Shown here piece after piece: positions 62,836-64,000 of a stretch of 64,000 bases of DNA. Source of the DNA: Abelmoschus esculentus. Its lineage: Eukaryota > Streptophyta > Magnoliopsida > Malvales > Malvaceae. The notes beneath the pieces were generated by a model. That model was not told the origin of the DNA, searched no databases, and saw nothing but the letters and a program-made list of their open reading frames with translations. Location: NCBI GenBank assembly GCA_035048815.1, contig JAUCBN010000049.1, positions 5,835,501-5,899,500 on the forward strand, read 5' to 3'. Position 1 is the first letter of the stretch. The number at the start of each line of letters is the position of its first letter. The position numbers and the translations under genes are program-made.

Positions 62836-64000
62836 CTAAGGCACAAACATTATCGAATGAATCTGGAATTGAAGCACAAGGAAAAGTACTTCCCTGAATT
62901 TCTTTGCCTTAGAACGAGTAATAGGTCCTTGTGGCAAGACCTCCGGATCATGTTGTGCTTGCATTGATGTGCTCACATCATTCCCCCCTTCTTGAAAAGG
63001 ATTTGACCTCAAATCTGCAGAATCATCATAAGGGGTTAAATCAGAAACATTAAATGTGGCACTTACAGTGTACTCGCCCGGTAAGTCTATCTTGTAGGCA
63101 TTGTCATTCACTTTCACCAACACCTGAAAAGGACCATCTCCTCTTGGTAACAACTTTGACCGTCGTTGGGCTGGAAAACGTTCTTTTCGAAAATGAACCC
63201 AAACCCAATCACCAACATCGAAGGTGACTCACTTCCTTCCTTTGTTTGCTTGCTTTTCATATTGTTGAGTCCTTTGTTCTAAATTCTCCTTCACCTGTTG
63301 ATGCAACTTCTTCACATATTCTGCTTTTGCTTGACCGTCCCTGCTCGTCACTTGTTCTTGTGGCAAAGGTAACAAATCTAGAGGCGTAATAGGGTTAAAA
63401 CCATAAACAACCTCAAATGGTGACATCTTAGTAGCAGAATATACATCATGATTATACGCAAACTCAACATGTGGCAAACAATCTTCCCAAGTCTTGATAT
63501 TCTTTTTAATGATGGAACGAAGTAAAGTAGATAAAACTCTGTTAACAACCTCAGTTTGTCCATCAGTCTGGGGATGGCAAGTAGTAGAAAACATGAGTTT
63601 CGTACCTAATTTGCTCCAGAGTCCTCCAGAAGTGACTCAAAAACTTTACATCCTTGTCAGAAACAATCGACCTAGGAATACCATGCAAACGTACAACATC
63701 TCTAAAGAACAAATTAGCCACATTAACAGCATCATCAGTCTTATGGCATGCAATAAAATGTGCCATTTTAGAGAACCTATCAACCACAACAAAAATACTA
63801 TCTCTACCTGTCCTAGTTCTTGGCAATCCCAAAACAAAATCCATAGAAATATTAGTCTAAGGAGAATCAGGAATAGGTAAAGGTAAGTACATACCATGTG
63901 GTGAAACCTTCGATTTTGCTTTCTTACATGTCACACAATGTTCAGAGTACCTTTCAACGTCTCTACGCATCTTAGGCCAAAATAGATGTTCTTTCAACGT
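62836..64000 (-). pseudogene. pol: Integrase and pol tail of element 4, broken
   Basis: Readable parts: HHCC end (HCVTCKKAKSK), SMDFVLGLPRTRTGRDS, IVSDKDVKFLSHFW, TEVVNRVLSTLL with the catalytic glutamate, VEFAYNHDVYSATKMSPFEVVYGF, and the GPITRSKAKKF tail. Lesions: TAG replacing Trp at 63857-63859, a 2-nt deletion near 63618, TGA at 63229-63231 where relatives have Arg, and a 4-nt deletion near 62880 that changes the final residues. The upstream part lies outside the window. Confidence 0.9.

Larger units (their letters stand above)
61767..62980 (-). repeat. Element 4 3' LTR
   Basis: 1214 bp. The + strand left end reads TAATACGAGG where element 1 has TGATACGAGG (a G to A change at the terminal dinucleotide). 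It contains the U5 hairpin (62106-62121), a decayed GTTCT repeat (62176-62189), three 59-bp repeats (about 62501-62640) and the pol tail near its right end. Confidence 0.92.
61767..64000 (-). mobile_element. Ty3/gypsy element 4 (3' part, runs off the window)
   Basis: Same family as element 1, opposite strand: 3' LTR (61767-62980), polypurine tract (TTCCCCCCTTCTTG on +, from 62981) and the integrase end of pol up to the window edge. LTR ends, 59-bp repeats and U5 hairpin all match element 1. Coding lesions show it is inactive as far as can be seen. Confidence 0.92.

Overview
This window looks like nuclear DNA from a flowering plant, probably from a centromere or pericentromere. It is AT-rich and holds no host gene that I can recognise. 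Nearly every base belongs to one of three things: (i) a tandem satellite with a monomer of about 169 bp, the same orientation throughout, about 21 kb in total; (ii) Ty3/gypsy LTR retrotransposons (four elements with coding sequence, one element end, and several solo or truncated LTRs) whose pol resembles the CRM-like chromoviruses; (iii) plant L1-type LINEs with an RNase H domain. Primer-binding sites complementary to initiator tRNA-Met, polypurine tracts, 5-bp target-site duplications and a LINE poly(A) tail with a 17-bp duplication support these calls directly. The lineage names come from remembered family features, not from a search.

Layout. 1-14996: gypsy element 1 (+ strand, decayed gag-pol, 5' LTR cut by the window edge). 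Its 3' LTR is split at 5987-14247 by gypsy element 2 (- strand), which looks complete: two 1566-bp LTRs with no difference seen by eye, an ATAGG duplication, and one uninterrupted 1535-codon gag-pol frame. 14997-15216: remnant of the LINE that element 1 entered. 15217-17459 and 23636-25389: satellite, split by a full-length LINE at 17460-23618 (ORF1 open, ORF2 broken). 25390-26603: truncated LTR. 26999-28763: LTR with PBS. 28805-31842: a divergent satellite subfamily. 31843-33366: 3' end of another gypsy element, fused to a second LINE (33367-39165), which carries a solo LTR at 33678-35266. 39166-45087: satellite. 45088-46852: solo LTR with GATTA duplication. 46853-47477: satellite. 47478-48660: third LINE fragment. 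48661-50815: satellite. 50816-51888: truncated LTR. 51889-55442: satellite with a 1014-bp higher-order repeat. 55443-60571: gypsy element 3 (- strand, 3' half deleted). 60572-61697: the same satellite resumes. 61698-61766: short unidentified fragment. 61767-64000: gypsy element 4 (- strand, same family as element 1, runs off the window).

How the parts relate. One satellite array seems to have been split repeatedly by insertions, some nested inside older ones (LINE, then element 1, then element 2). The gypsy families share an unusual design: the last 60 or so codons of pol lie inside the LTR and carry a GPxTRSKAK-like motif. Their LTR transcripts share inverted repeats whose sequences differ between families while pairing is kept. 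The observations most worth following are these covarying LTR hairpins, the pol tail inside the LTR, the higher-order satellite organisation, and the repeated use of the same monomer positions as insertion sites.
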